From NCBI RefSeq assembly GCF_907177275.1, contig NZ_CAJSLV010000114.1, forward strand, positions 62,001 to 126,000: a stretch of DNA of 64,000 nt. The letters are read 5' to 3'. Origin of the DNA: Actinacidiphila cocklensis. GTDB lineage: Bacteria; Actinomycetota; Actinomycetes; Streptomycetales; Streptomycetaceae. The notes beneath the pieces are model-generated. The model was not told the DNA's origin and searched no databases. It saw only the letters and a list, made by a program, of their open reading frames with translations. Within the stretch, counting starts at the first letter, position 1; each line of letters begins with the position of its first letter. Shown piece by piece: positions 24,394 to 32,137 of this stretch. A program made the translations under genes and the position numbers.

Positions 24394-26199
24394 GCCGAAG
24401 CCGACACCGTCGACGTCCTGGTCGGCGACGTGTCCGCGTACGCCTCGCTGGCCGACATCCCGCTGAGCGACGAGACCGCGGAAGCCGCCACCCCCGGCCA
24501 CGAGGTCCTGGTCCTCGTGCCCTACCGGCAACTCGCCGAGCGGGGCTACGCCGCGCCGGACGACGGGGAACCGCTGCTGGCCATGTCCGTCACCGGGCAC
24601 CAGCGGCTGCCGGTGTCCGAGGTGGTCGCCAGGATGCCGCAGACCCCGGTACGGTTGAGCAACCGCCGCTTCGACATGGGGGACGAGGAGTACGCCGACC
24701 TCGTGCGCCGGATCGTCGCGGAGGAGATCGGCGCCGGCGAGGGCGCCAACTTCGTCATCAAACGCTCCCTGCTCGTCGACATCGGCGACTACTCGACACG
24801 CAACGCGCTGTCCCTCTTCCGCCGGCTCCTGACCCGCGAGCAGGGCGCGTACTGGACGTTCGTCATCCACACCGGCGGGCGCACCTTCGTCGGCGCCAGC
24901 CCGGAGCGCCACATCTCGCTCAGCGGCGGCACGGCGGTGATGAACCCGATCAGCGGCACCTACCGCTACCCGCCCGACGGCCCCACGCTCACCGGCGTCA
25001 GGGACTTCCTCGCCGACCGCAAGGAGACCGACGAGCTGTACATGGTGCTGGACGAGGAACTCAAGACGATGGCGCGGATCTGCGAGCGCGGCGGCCGGAT
25101 CACCGGGCCGCACCTGAGGGAGATGTCCCGGCTGGCCCACACCGAGTACTTCGTCGAGGGCCGCTCCGACCGCGACCCGCGCGACGTGCTGCGGGAGACG
25201 ATGTTCGCCCCCACCGTCACCGGCAGCCCGGTGGAGAGCGCGGCCCGGGTGATCAGCCGGTACGAACCGGGCGGCCGCGGCTACTACAGCGGGGTCGCCG
25301 CGCTGATCGGCAGGGACGCCGGCGGTGCGCGCACCCTGGACTCCGCCATCCTCATCCGCACCGCCGACATCGACGCCGCGGGCCGGGTGCGGATCGCGGC
25401 GGGCGCCACCCTGGTACGCCACTCCGACCCGGACTCCGAGGCCGCGGAGACCCGTACGAAGGTCTCCGGGCTGCTGTCCGCACTGGAGGCCGACGAGGGG
25501 CCGCGCTTCGCACGGCACCCCGACGTGCTGTCCGCCCTGGGCCGGCGCAACTCCGGCATCGGGGACTTCTGGCTCCGGGACCCCGACGCGCGGCTCGCGG
25601 GCGCGCTGTCGGACCTGGCAGGTCTGAAGACCCTGGTGGTCGACGCCGAGGACTCCTTCACCGCCATGCTCGGGCTGCAACTGGGCACCCTGGGGATGCA
25701 GGTGATGATCCGGCGCTTCGACGAAGCGGCGTTCGACGGGTACGACCTGGTGGTGATGGGACCCGGCCCCGGCGACCCGCGCTCCGACGACGACCCGAAG
25801 ATCCGCAGCCTGCGGGCGGCGACCGACGCCCTGCTCGCCGAGCGCCGTCCCTTCGTCGCGGTGTGCCTGAGCCACCAGGTGCTCAGCGCGCGCCTCGGCC
25901 TGGACCTCACGCGCCTGAAGGCCCCCAACCAGGGTGTGCAGCGGGAGATCGAGCTGTTCGGCAGCCGCGAACGCGTCGGCTTCTACAACACCTTCGCGGC
26001 CCGCAGCACCCGGGAGCGGCACCACGCCGAGGGCGTCGGGACGGTGCGGGTGAGCCGCGACCGGGACACCGGCGAGGTGCACGCCCTGCGCGGACCGCAC
26101 TTCGCCTCCCTGCAGTTCCACGCCGAGTCGGTGCTCACCGTCGAAGGGCCGCGCATCGTGGCCGAGACCATCAGGGGGGCGCTGCGCCATGCGCGTTGA
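24394..26199 (+). CDS. phzE: PhzE-type aminodeoxyisochorismate synthase, 5' end missing
   Basis: Chorismate-using enzyme that makes 2-amino-2-desoxyisochorismate with ammonia from glutamine. The synthase half carries FVIKRSLLVDIGDYS, YWTFVIHTGGRTFVGASPERH, NPISGTYRYPPDG, GGRGYYSGVAALIG; the glutaminase half carries VMGPGPGDPRSDDDP, VCLSHQVL with the catalytic Cys, and HFASLQFHAES. Homology starts at ADTVDVLVGDVSAYASL without any start codon or ribosome-binding site; about 25-30 N-terminal residues usual for the family are absent and the sequence passes straight into the truncated O-methyltransferase on the other strand. A GTG at 24430 is in frame but unsupported. The catalytic parts look intact, so expression rather than activity is the doubt. 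Confidence 0.8.
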   Translation, partial: AEADTVDVLVGDVSAYASLADIPLSDETAEAATPGHEVLVLVPYRQLAERGYAAPDDGEPLLAMSVTGHQRLPVSEVVARMPQTPVRLSNRRFDMGDEEYADLVRRIVAEEIGAGEGANFVIKRSLLVDIGDYSTRNALSLFRRLLTREQGAYWTFVIHTGGRTFVGASPERHISLSGGTAVMNPISGTYRYPPDGPTLTGVRDFLADRKETDELYMVLDEELKTMARICERGGRITGPHLREMSRLAHTEYFVEGRSDRDPRDVLRETMFAPTVTGSPVESAARVISRYEPGGRGYYSGVAALIGRDAGGARTLDSAILIRTADIDAAGRVRIAAGATLVRHSDPDSEAAETRTKVSGLLSALEADEGPRFARHPDVLSALGRRNSGIGDFWLRDPDARLAGALSDLAGLKTLVVDAEDSFTAMLGLQLGTLGMQVMIRRFDEAAFDGYDLVVMGPGPGDPRSDDDPKIRSLRAATDALLAERRPFVAVCLSHQVLSARLGLDLTRLKAPNQGVQREIELFGSRERVGFYNTFAARSTRERHHAEGVGTVRVSRDRDTGEVHALRGPHFASLQFHAESVLTVEGPRIVAETIRGALRHAR

Positions 26200-26518
26200 C
26201 ATCGCCTGGTGGGACCTGGACCGGTCCACCGCGACCGTCGACTCCCTGCGCGACCACCTGCGGGACGGCACCGCCGACCAGTGGGCCGATGTCGAGGGGC
26301 TGCGGCTGAAGCTCTGGATGGCCGACCGGGAGCACAACCGCTGGGGGGCGGTGATGCTGTGGGAGGCGGAACGGCCCGCGTCGATCCCGCCGAACCGTGC
26401 CGCAGAACTCATCGGCTACCCGCCCACCCACCGGTTCGGCTTCGAAGTCGAGGCCGCGGTGGAGGGCGCGTACGCGGTGCAGGCCCTGCACGGACTCGGC
26501 CCTGTGTTCATCCCCTAA
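26189..26518 (+). CDS. Small conserved protein of the phz-type operon (109 aa)
   Basis: Overlaps the phzE 3' end by 11 bp, implying translational coupling. Sequence VDIAWWDLDRSTATVDSLRDHL, GLRLKLWMADREHNRWGAVMLWEA, NRAAELIGYPPTHRFGFEVEAAVEG reads like a dimeric alpha-beta barrel (YdhR/monooxygenase-like ferredoxin fold). Its placement between phzE and phzF suggests a role in the same pathway, for example tailoring or guiding an unstable intermediate, but this is inference from context. Confidence 0.65.
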   Translation: MRVDIAWWDLDRSTATVDSLRDHLRDGTADQWADVEGLRLKLWMADREHNRWGAVMLWEAERPASIPPNRAAELIGYPPTHRFGFEVEAAVEGAYAVQALHGLGPVFIP

Positions 26519-26552
26519 GGCGAAGGCCTGCCCCAGACCCCATGGAGATCCC

Positions 26553-27386
26553 ATGCACGAGTACGCCGTCGTGGACGCCTTCGCCCGTGAACCGCTCGCC
26601 GGGAACCCCGTGGCCGTCTTCTTCGACGCCGCCGACCTCTCCGCCGACCTGATGCAGCGGATCGCCAGGGAGATGAACCTGTCCGAGGTCACCTTCGTCC
26701 TGCCGCCGGAAGGTGGCGGGGACGCCCGAATCCGCATCTTCACCCCGGTCAACGAGCTGCCGTTCGCGGGCCATCCGCTGCTGGGCACCGCCGTCGCGGT
26801 GAGCCGGGCCGTGCGCAAGGACCGGTTGCGGCTGGAGACCGCCATGGGCGTCATCCCGTTCGAGATCACCGAGGAAGGCACTGCCGCGGCGGTCCGGATG
26901 CGCCAGCCGGTGCCGAACTGGCAGCCGTACGAGCACACCGCGGAACTGCTGGCGGCGCTGGGCGTCGAGTCGTCCACCGTGCCGGTGGACATCTACCGCA
27001 ACGGCCCCCGGCACGTCTTCGTCGGGCTGCCCAGCGTCAGCGCGCTGTCGGCTCTCGAACCGGACCACCGCGCGCTGTCCAGGTTCCCCGACATGGCCGC
27101 CAACTGCTTCGCCGGCGGCGGCACCCGGTGGCGTACCCGGATGTTCTCCCCGGCCTACGGCGTCGTCGAGGACGCGGCCACGGGTTCGGCGGCAGGACCG
27201 CTGGCCATCCACGCGGCCCGGCACGGGCTCGCCGGGTACGGCCAGGAACTGGAGATCCTCCAGGGGGTCGAACTGGGCCGCCCTTCCCGCATGCTGGCCA
27301 CGGCCGAGGGATCGGCCGCGGGCATCGACGAGGTCCGGGTCGGCGGGCACGGGGTCGTCGTCGCCCGCGGCACCATCTACGTGTGA
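26553..27386 (+). CDS. phzF: PhzF-type isomerase
   Basis: PhzF converts trans-2,3-dihydro-3-hydroxyanthranilate to the reactive ketone used in phenazine assembly. This 277-residue protein has the family start HEYAVVDAFAREPLAGNPVAV, catalytic Glu E45 in MNLSEVTFVLP, H74 in LPFAGHPLLGTA and D207 in VVEDAATGSAAGPL, matching the functional residues E45, H74 and D208 of PhzF. Length is normal. ATG at 26553, preceded by GGAG. It follows the small protein by 34 bp and precedes phzG by 16 bp, in one operon. Confidence 0.88.
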   Translation: MHEYAVVDAFAREPLAGNPVAVFFDAADLSADLMQRIAREMNLSEVTFVLPPEGGGDARIRIFTPVNELPFAGHPLLGTAVAVSRAVRKDRLRLETAMGVIPFEITEEGTAAAVRMRQPVPNWQPYEHTAELLAALGVESSTVPVDIYRNGPRHVFVGLPSVSALSALEPDHRALSRFPDMAANCFAGGGTRWRTRMFSPAYGVVEDAATGSAAGPLAIHAARHGLAGYGQELEILQGVELGRPSRMLATAEGSAAGIDEVRVGGHGVVVARGTIYV

Positions 27387-27402
27387 GAGAGGTCGACAGC
27401 GT

Positions 27403-28056
27403 ATGAGCGAGACCGGTACGGGCAGCAGCAGGCTGGAAATCCTCAGCGGCGAGGTCGGCCTCGCCTTCCCCGAGTACGAGGTGCCGCCGCCGGAACCCAT
27501 GGGGCTCGCCCGGGGGTGGATCGAGGACGCCGCCAAGCGCGGCGTCCGGGAGGCACTGGCGCTGGCCCTGGCGACCGCGGACCCCCAGGGCCGCGTCTCC
27601 AACCGGATGGTCGCCGTCATCGAGGTGACCGACCGCGGCCTGCTGTTCACCACCCACAGCACCAGCCGCAAGGGCCGCGAACTCGCCGCCACCGGCTGGG
27701 CGTCGGGCGTGTTCTACTGGCGCGAGACGGGCCAGCAGATGGTCTTCTCCGGCCCGGTGGAGCAGTGCACCGAGGCGGAGTCGGACGCCCTGTGGTTCGG
27801 CCGCCCGGTCCCGCTGCACGCCATGTCCGTCGCCTCCCGGCAGAGCGAGCCGCTGGACGACGTGGCGGCACTGCTCGACGAGGCCGGCCGGCTCGCGGCC
27901 ACCGGCACCGCCCTGCCGCGCCCGCCCCGCTACGTCGGCTACCGCCTGGTCCCGGCCGCGGTGGAGTTCTGGTCCGCCGACCCGGAGCGCCTGCACCGCA
28001 GGCTGCGCTACGAGCGCGACGACCAGGGCTGGCAGGCGACCCGCCTGCAGCCGTGA
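27403..28056 (+). CDS. phzG: PhzG-type FMN-dependent oxidase
   Basis: Protein of 217 residues of the pyridoxamine 5'-phosphate oxidase fold. Visible: LARGWIEDAAKRGVREALALALATADPQGRVSNRMVAV, FTTHSTSRKGRELAATGWASGVFYWRETGQQMVFSG, RPPRYVGYRLVPAAVEFWSADPERLHRRLRYER. In phenazine pathways PhzG aromatises the tricycle. Placement right after phzF supports this against an ordinary PNPOx. Start ATG at 27403 with GAGAGG upstream. It ends the operon, 15 bp before the convergent NTPase gene. Confidence 0.82.
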   Translation: MSETGTGSSRLEILSGEVGLAFPEYEVPPPEPMGLARGWIEDAAKRGVREALALALATADPQGRVSNRMVAVIEVTDRGLLFTTHSTSRKGRELAATGWASGVFYWRETGQQMVFSGPVEQCTEAESDALWFGRPVPLHAMSVASRQSEPLDDVAALLDEAGRLAATGTALPRPPRYVGYRLVPAAVEFWSADPERLHRRLRYERDDQGWQATRLQP

Positions 28057-28071
28057 CGCCCCGCGGCCCCT

Positions 28072-31000
28072 TCAGCCGGACGTGCCCGACCGGAGCGCCT
28101 CCTCCGCCTCCTCCGCGTCCTGCAGCCGTTGCCGAAGGGGCCGCAGGGCTGCCGGGTCCGGTGCCAGCACGGACTCCACTTCCTCCAGGTCCTCCAGGAC
28201 CTCGCGGATGTGCCAGACACCCGGCCCGCCGGCCAGGTACCGGTCCAGTTCCGCGACGGCCGCCGCCCACTGGGCCATCGCGCAGTGGACCGCCATGAGG
28301 TGCCCCTGGAACCGGTTCGCCGACGATCCGCCGGCGGACACGTCGGCGGCCATCAGATCCCGTGCCGTCCGCCAGTGCTCGCCTTCCCCGGGCCGGCCGA
28401 GCAGGTGCAGCAGGAGCGCCGCCTCGCAGTGGTACGAGGCTTCGGGTTCGAGCGCGAGGGCGCGGTCGAGGTCGGCGAGGGCGTCCTCGTGGCGGCCCAG
28501 GGCGCGGTAGGTCTGCCCGCGGCTGGCGATGGCCCAGGCGTAGCCGGGGTTGAGCTGCAGGGCGCGGTCGAAGTCGGCGAGGGCGGCGTCGTGGTTCCCG
28601 GCGAGGCGGTGGGTCTCGCCCCGGTTGGCGACGACCCACTCGTTGTCCGGGAGCAGCTGGACGGCGCGGTGGTGATCGCTCACCGCTTCCTCGTAGCGGT
28701 GCATGTCCCGGTAGGTCTGCCCGCGGTTGGTGATGGCCCAGGTGTAGCCGGGGTCGACCCGGATCGCGCGGTCGAAGTCGGCGAGGGCGGCGTCGTAGTC
28801 CCCCACGAGGCGGTGGGTCTCGCCCCGGTTGGCCATGACCCAGTCGTTGCCGGGGTCGAGGTCGAGAGCGCGGTCGAAGTCGGCGAGGGCGGCGTCGTAG
28901 TGGCGCAGCGACTGGTGGATCTCCCCGCGGCTCGCGACGGCCCAGGGGTAGCCGGGGTTGAGCGCGAGGGCGCGGTCGAGGTCGGCGAGGGCGTCGTCGT
29001 AGCGGCGGAGGGAGTGGTAGGTCTGCCCGCGGCTGGCGATGGCCCAGGCGTAGCCGGGGTTGATCTCGATGGCGCGGTCGAAGTCGGCGAGGGCGTCGTC
29101 GTAGTCCCCCGCGAGGCGGTGGGTCTCGCCCCGGTTGGCGACGACCCACTCGTTGTCGGGCAGGAGCTGGACGGCGCGGTGGTGATCGCTCAGGGCCTCG
29201 TCGTAGCGGCGCAGGGCGCGGTAGGTCTGCCCGCGGTTGGTGACGGCCCAGGCGTAGGTGGGGTCGAGGTGGAGGGCGCGGTCGAAGTCGGCGAGGGCGG
29301 CGTCGTGGTTCCCCGCGAGGCGGTGGGTCTCGCCCCGGTTGGCGATGATCCAGTCGTTGTCCGGGTCGAGGTGGAGGGCGCGGTCGAAGTCGGCGAGCGC
29401 GGCGTCGTAGCGCTGCAGGGAGTGGTAGGTCTCCCCGCGGCTGGCGAGGGTCACGGCGTCGGCGGGGTCGAGGTCGAGGGATCGGTCGAAGTCGGCGAGC
29501 GCGGCGTCGTAGCTCCCGGCGAGGCGGTGCGTCTCGCCGCGGCCGAAGTACGCCCGGGTCAGGTCGGGGTCCAGGTCCAGCGCCGTGGTGTAGTCGGCGA
29601 GGGCCTGGCTGTGGCGGCCCGCGAGACGGTGGTCGCGACCGCGCAGGGCGTGGGCCAGTGCGCGCCCTGCGGAGGGCAGTTCGGGCGCGGCGAGCAGGTG
29701 GGTGAGTGCGGTGACGGTACCGTTCGCGTCCTCGCCGGCCGCGGCCTGCAGGCGGCTGCCCCAGCGGGTCAGCGCCGAATACTGGGTGTCGTGGCCGGCC
29801 TGCGCGAGGGTCTGTGCCCAGCGGCGCAGGACCGGGATGCCGTGGTCGCACGCGTCGACGAGGTCCGGGAGGATGTCGCGCCAGGCGGTGACCGGGTCGG
29901 CGCACAGGCGGTGGTAGGCCTCGCTGAGCCGGTGCTCGTGCCCGTCGGGGTCCGACCGGTCCGTGTCGGGCGGCAGAGCGGCTTCGCGTTCCTCGTGCCA
30001 GCGCCGGTAGGTGTCGGCCAGATGCAGGTGCTGCTGCTGCCAGCGCGCGGCCGAACGGCTGCGCTGCAGGCGGAGCATGGGGGTGCGGACGACGTCGTGG
30101 TAGCGGACGCGGCCCTCCCGGCCGGTGACGAACGGCAGCCCGCGCATCCAGGTGTACTGGTCGGCGGCCGCCTCGGGAGCGGCGGCACGGTAGACGTCCT
30201 CGTTCAGCTGCAGCGGCAGCGCGCAGGCCAGCGCGGCATCACGGCGCGCGGGGTCGGTGATCCACTTCAGGAAGCGGTCCACCGCGGTGTCGGCGGGGTC
30301 CTCGACGTCGGTCGGGTCCTGGGGGCGGGTCTGCGCGAGCAGGTCGACGAGAACCGGCAGCCGGCCCGTCAGCCGCACGATGACCTCGATGACCTCCTCG
30401 TCGGTGATGCCGTGGGCGGCCAGCAGGTCTCGCGCCTCCTCCTGGCTGAAGACGTCCAGCGGCACCTCCCACACCAGGCGCCGGTGGTCGCCCCAGTGGT
30501 GGGTGTCGAGCCGGCCCTGGCCGGACAGCACCGCGACGACGTTCAGCGGCAGCGCTCCGTACTCCTCGGTGACCAGCACGTCCGGCAGCCACTCGCTCAG
30601 CAGCGGTCCCGTGCGCTCGAACACGTCGAAGAAGAGGACGAGCCAGGGCCGCCGTTCCGCCGCTCTGCCCAGGTCCTGGAGGAACACCGGGGTCAGGATC
30701 TGTAAGGGGGAGAAGACGAGCCGGACGTCGTCGTGGCTGCGCAGCCGGGACGCGAGCTTCGCCCGCAGCCGGTCCGCACTGTGGTCCAGGTGCTGCGCGA
30801 CCTGCTGGGGGTTCAGCACGCCGGCCAGCGCCCCGGCTCCTGGCACCGGGAGCATGCCCAGGCCCACCACGCCGGCCTGGGCCAGGACCGTGCCCGTCAC
30901 CGACGCCTGCGGGCCGGGCGCGGCCGGGTCCGCGGTGCCGGGCGCCGGGGGAGCGGTCTCGGCCTCGTGGCGACGCTGCCGGTAGGTGGCCAGCAGCTCC

Positions 31001-31320
31001 TGGAAGGCCCTGAGCGGCAGCCCCTGCCGCTCCATCTGGACGCTGATCGCCTCCATCGCCTCCAGCGGGTCGTGGATGTCGTCGTCGAGGTAGACGGTCA
31101 CCGCCTCCCGCGCCTGCGCGGCCGTCTCCCACTGCCGGACCAGCGAGGTCTTGCCCACCCCCGCGTTCCCGTTCACGTGGAAGAGGTACTGGAAGTCCTC
31201 GTCCTGCGGGTTCCGCCCGAGGTTGTCCCGGAACATCGTCAGCTTCTCGGCCCGGCCGACGAAACCGCGGGCCAGTTTCCGCCGGTTCATCTCCTGCCGG
31301 GTCACCCGCTGCCTGGCCAT
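28072..31320 (-). CDS. STAND-type P-loop NTPase with 12 TPR repeats
   Basis: Large cytosolic protein of 1082 residues. The N-terminal FVGRAEKLTMFRDNL leads into Walker A GNAGVGKTS (residues 51-59) and Walker B LVLFFD (227-232), with an NTPase and winged-helix region up to about 540. An Ala/Pro/Gly-rich insert occupies 123-170. From about 553 to 961 there are twelve consecutive 34-residue TPRs of the form RGETHRLAGxYDAALADFDRALxLDP. No separate effector domain is evident. STAND NTPases act in signalling, regulation or phage defence; none of these can be chosen here. ATG at 31320. Confidence 0.8.
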   Translation of the reverse strand: MARQRVTRQEMNRRKLARGFVGRAEKLTMFRDNLGRNPQDEDFQYLFHVNGNAGVGKTSLVRQWETAAQAREAVTVYLDDDIHDPLEAMEAISVQMERQGLPLRAFQELLATYRQRRHEAETAPPAPGTADPAAPGPQASVTGTVLAQAGVVGLGMLPVPGAGALAGVLNPQQVAQHLDHSADRLRAKLASRLRSHDDVRLVFSPLQILTPVFLQDLGRAAERRPWLVLFFDVFERTGPLLSEWLPDVLVTEEYGALPLNVVAVLSGQGRLDTHHWGDHRRLVWEVPLDVFSQEEARDLLAAHGITDEEVIEVIVRLTGRLPVLVDLLAQTRPQDPTDVEDPADTAVDRFLKWITDPARRDAALACALPLQLNEDVYRAAAPEAAADQYTWMRGLPFVTGREGRVRYHDVVRTPMLRLQRSRSAARWQQQHLHLADTYRRWHEEREAALPPDTDRSDPDGHEHRLSEAYHRLCADPVTAWRDILPDLVDACDHGIPVLRRWAQTLAQAGHDTQYSALTRWGSRLQAAAGEDANGTVTALTHLLAAPELPSAGRALAHALRGRDHRLAGRHSQALADYTTALDLDPDLTRAYFGRGETHRLAGSYDAALADFDRSLDLDPADAVTLASRGETYHSLQRYDAALADFDRALHLDPDNDWIIANRGETHRLAGNHDAALADFDRALHLDPTYAWAVTNRGQTYRALRRYDEALSDHHRAVQLLPDNEWVVANRGETHRLAGDYDDALADFDRAIEINPGYAWAIASRGQTYHSLRRYDDALADLDRALALNPGYPWAVASRGEIHQSLRHYDAALADFDRALDLDPGNDWVMANRGETHRLVGDYDAALADFDRAIRVDPGYTWAITNRGQTYRDMHRYEEAVSDHHRAVQLLPDNEWVVANRGETHRLAGNHDAALADFDRALQLNPGYAWAIASRGQTYRALGRHEDALADLDRALALEPEASYHCEAALLLHLLGRPGEGEHWRTARDLMAADVSAGGSSANRFQGHLMAVHCAMAQWAAAVAELDRYLAGGPGVWHIREVLEDLEEVESVLAPDPAALRPLRQRLQDAEEAEEALRSGTSG
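28438..29661 (-). repeat. Tandem 102-bp TPR-coding repeats with 510-bp segmental duplication
   Basis: Twelve in-frame units of 102 bp. TPR 5 (RRYDEALSDHHRAVQLLPDN) and TPR 10 (RYEEAVSDHHRAVQLLPDN) share a distinctive sequence seen nowhere else in the array, and the units after each continue to match, so a block of about five TPRs (510 bp) was duplicated. Such DNA is recombination-prone and hard to assemble from short reads. Confidence 0.8.
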
Positions 31321-31479
31321 CCCGCTGCCCCCTCGCCGTCGGCTCCCGGACGCGAACACAGTGCGCTTCGGCCCTGGTTGCCATTGTCCAGATCTTCGGC
31401 GCCGGCCGCCTGTACTCGTCCCGAATCGTTCCGGCCGACCCGGGCGGGCACACTGCGGCCGGGGCTCACGGCGCAAGAT

Positions 31480-31534
31480 TGCAGAGAATTCTCTGCAGAG
31501 AGCCCTGTGCAGAGAAGTCTCTGCACCATAGGCT
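31480..31534 (+). promoter_or_regulatory. Twin 18-bp palindromic operators and leaderless promoter
   Basis: TGCAGAGAATTCTCTGCA (31480-31497, perfect) and TGCAGAGAAGTCTCTGCA (31508-31525, one central mismatch pair) start 28 bp apart. TAGGCT at 31529-31534 fits a -10 only 6 nt before the ATG at 31541, giving a leaderless mRNA. The boxes overlap the promoter, as expected for autorepression by the ArsR-like protein encoded next. Confidence 0.75.
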
Positions 31535-31540
31535 GCGGGC

Positions 31541-32137
31541 ATGCCCGACGAACCCGAACGCACGCCGAGCCCCCGCCGGCGCATCGACGCCCGCAGCCTG
31601 CGGGGGCTGGCCCACCCGCTGCGCATGAGCATCTTCGAACTGCTCAGCCTGGACGGCCCCGCCACCGCCACCGGGCTCGCCGAACGCCTCGGGGAGAACA
31701 CCGGCACCGTCAGCTGGCACCTGCGGCACCTCGCCGAGCACGGCTTCATCGAGGAGGAGACCGGCCGCGGTACGAAGCGCGAGCGCTGGTGGAGAAGGGT
31801 CGGCGTCGTCAACGAGCTGAACATCGCCGACTTCCGCGACGATCCCGACACCCGGGGCGCGCTCTCGGTCTACCTGCACGAACTGGTGCAGCAGTACTTC
31901 GGCCGGGTCGTGAACTACATCGGCGAGGACTGGGACGACCGCTGGCGGCAGGCCGGCACCGTCGCGGACTGGCGCGATCTGCGGATGACACCGGACCAGC
32001 TGGCCGCGCTCAACGCGGAGCTGATGGACGTCATCGCCCGGCACACCCCCGCCGCGGACACCGAAGCGGGCACGGACGCGCTGCCCGTCGTCGTGCAGCT
32101 CCAGTCCTTCCCCCGCAAGGGGCGTGGCACCGCGTGA
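31541..32137 (+). CDS. ArsR-like helix-turn-helix transcriptional regulator
   Basis: Protein of 198 residues with an N-terminal winged HTH of the HTH_20/ArsR type: SLRGLAHPLRMSIFELLSLDGPATATGLAERLGENTGTVSWHLRHLAEHGFIEEE (residues about 18-72), followed by the basic wing GRGTKRERWWRRVG. The C-terminal half (about 85-185) is an acidic, Trp-rich effector or dimer domain without metal-binding Cys pairs. Its stop overlaps the GTG of the MFS gene (GTGA), so the pair is translationally coupled and the regulator most likely represses its own operon through the two palindromes upstream. Confidence 0.85.
   Translation: MPDEPERTPSPRRRIDARSLRGLAHPLRMSIFELLSLDGPATATGLAERLGENTGTVSWHLRHLAEHGFIEEETGRGTKRERWWRRVGVVNELNIADFRDDPDTRGALSVYLHELVQQYFGRVVNYIGEDWDDRWRQAGTVADWRDLRMTPDQLAALNAELMDVIARHTPAADTEAGTDALPVVVQLQSFPRKGRGTA

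Noticed and set aside
31480..31525. Transposon terminal repeats
   Set aside because: The two TGCAGAGA palindromes are internally symmetric, only 28 bp apart and sit on a promoter, so operators explain them better.
28072..31851. Longer N-terminus for the STAND NTPase
   Set aside because: The extra codons run through the operator region of the ArsR-like gene and have no conserved character; the ATG at 31320 starts just before the conserved domain.
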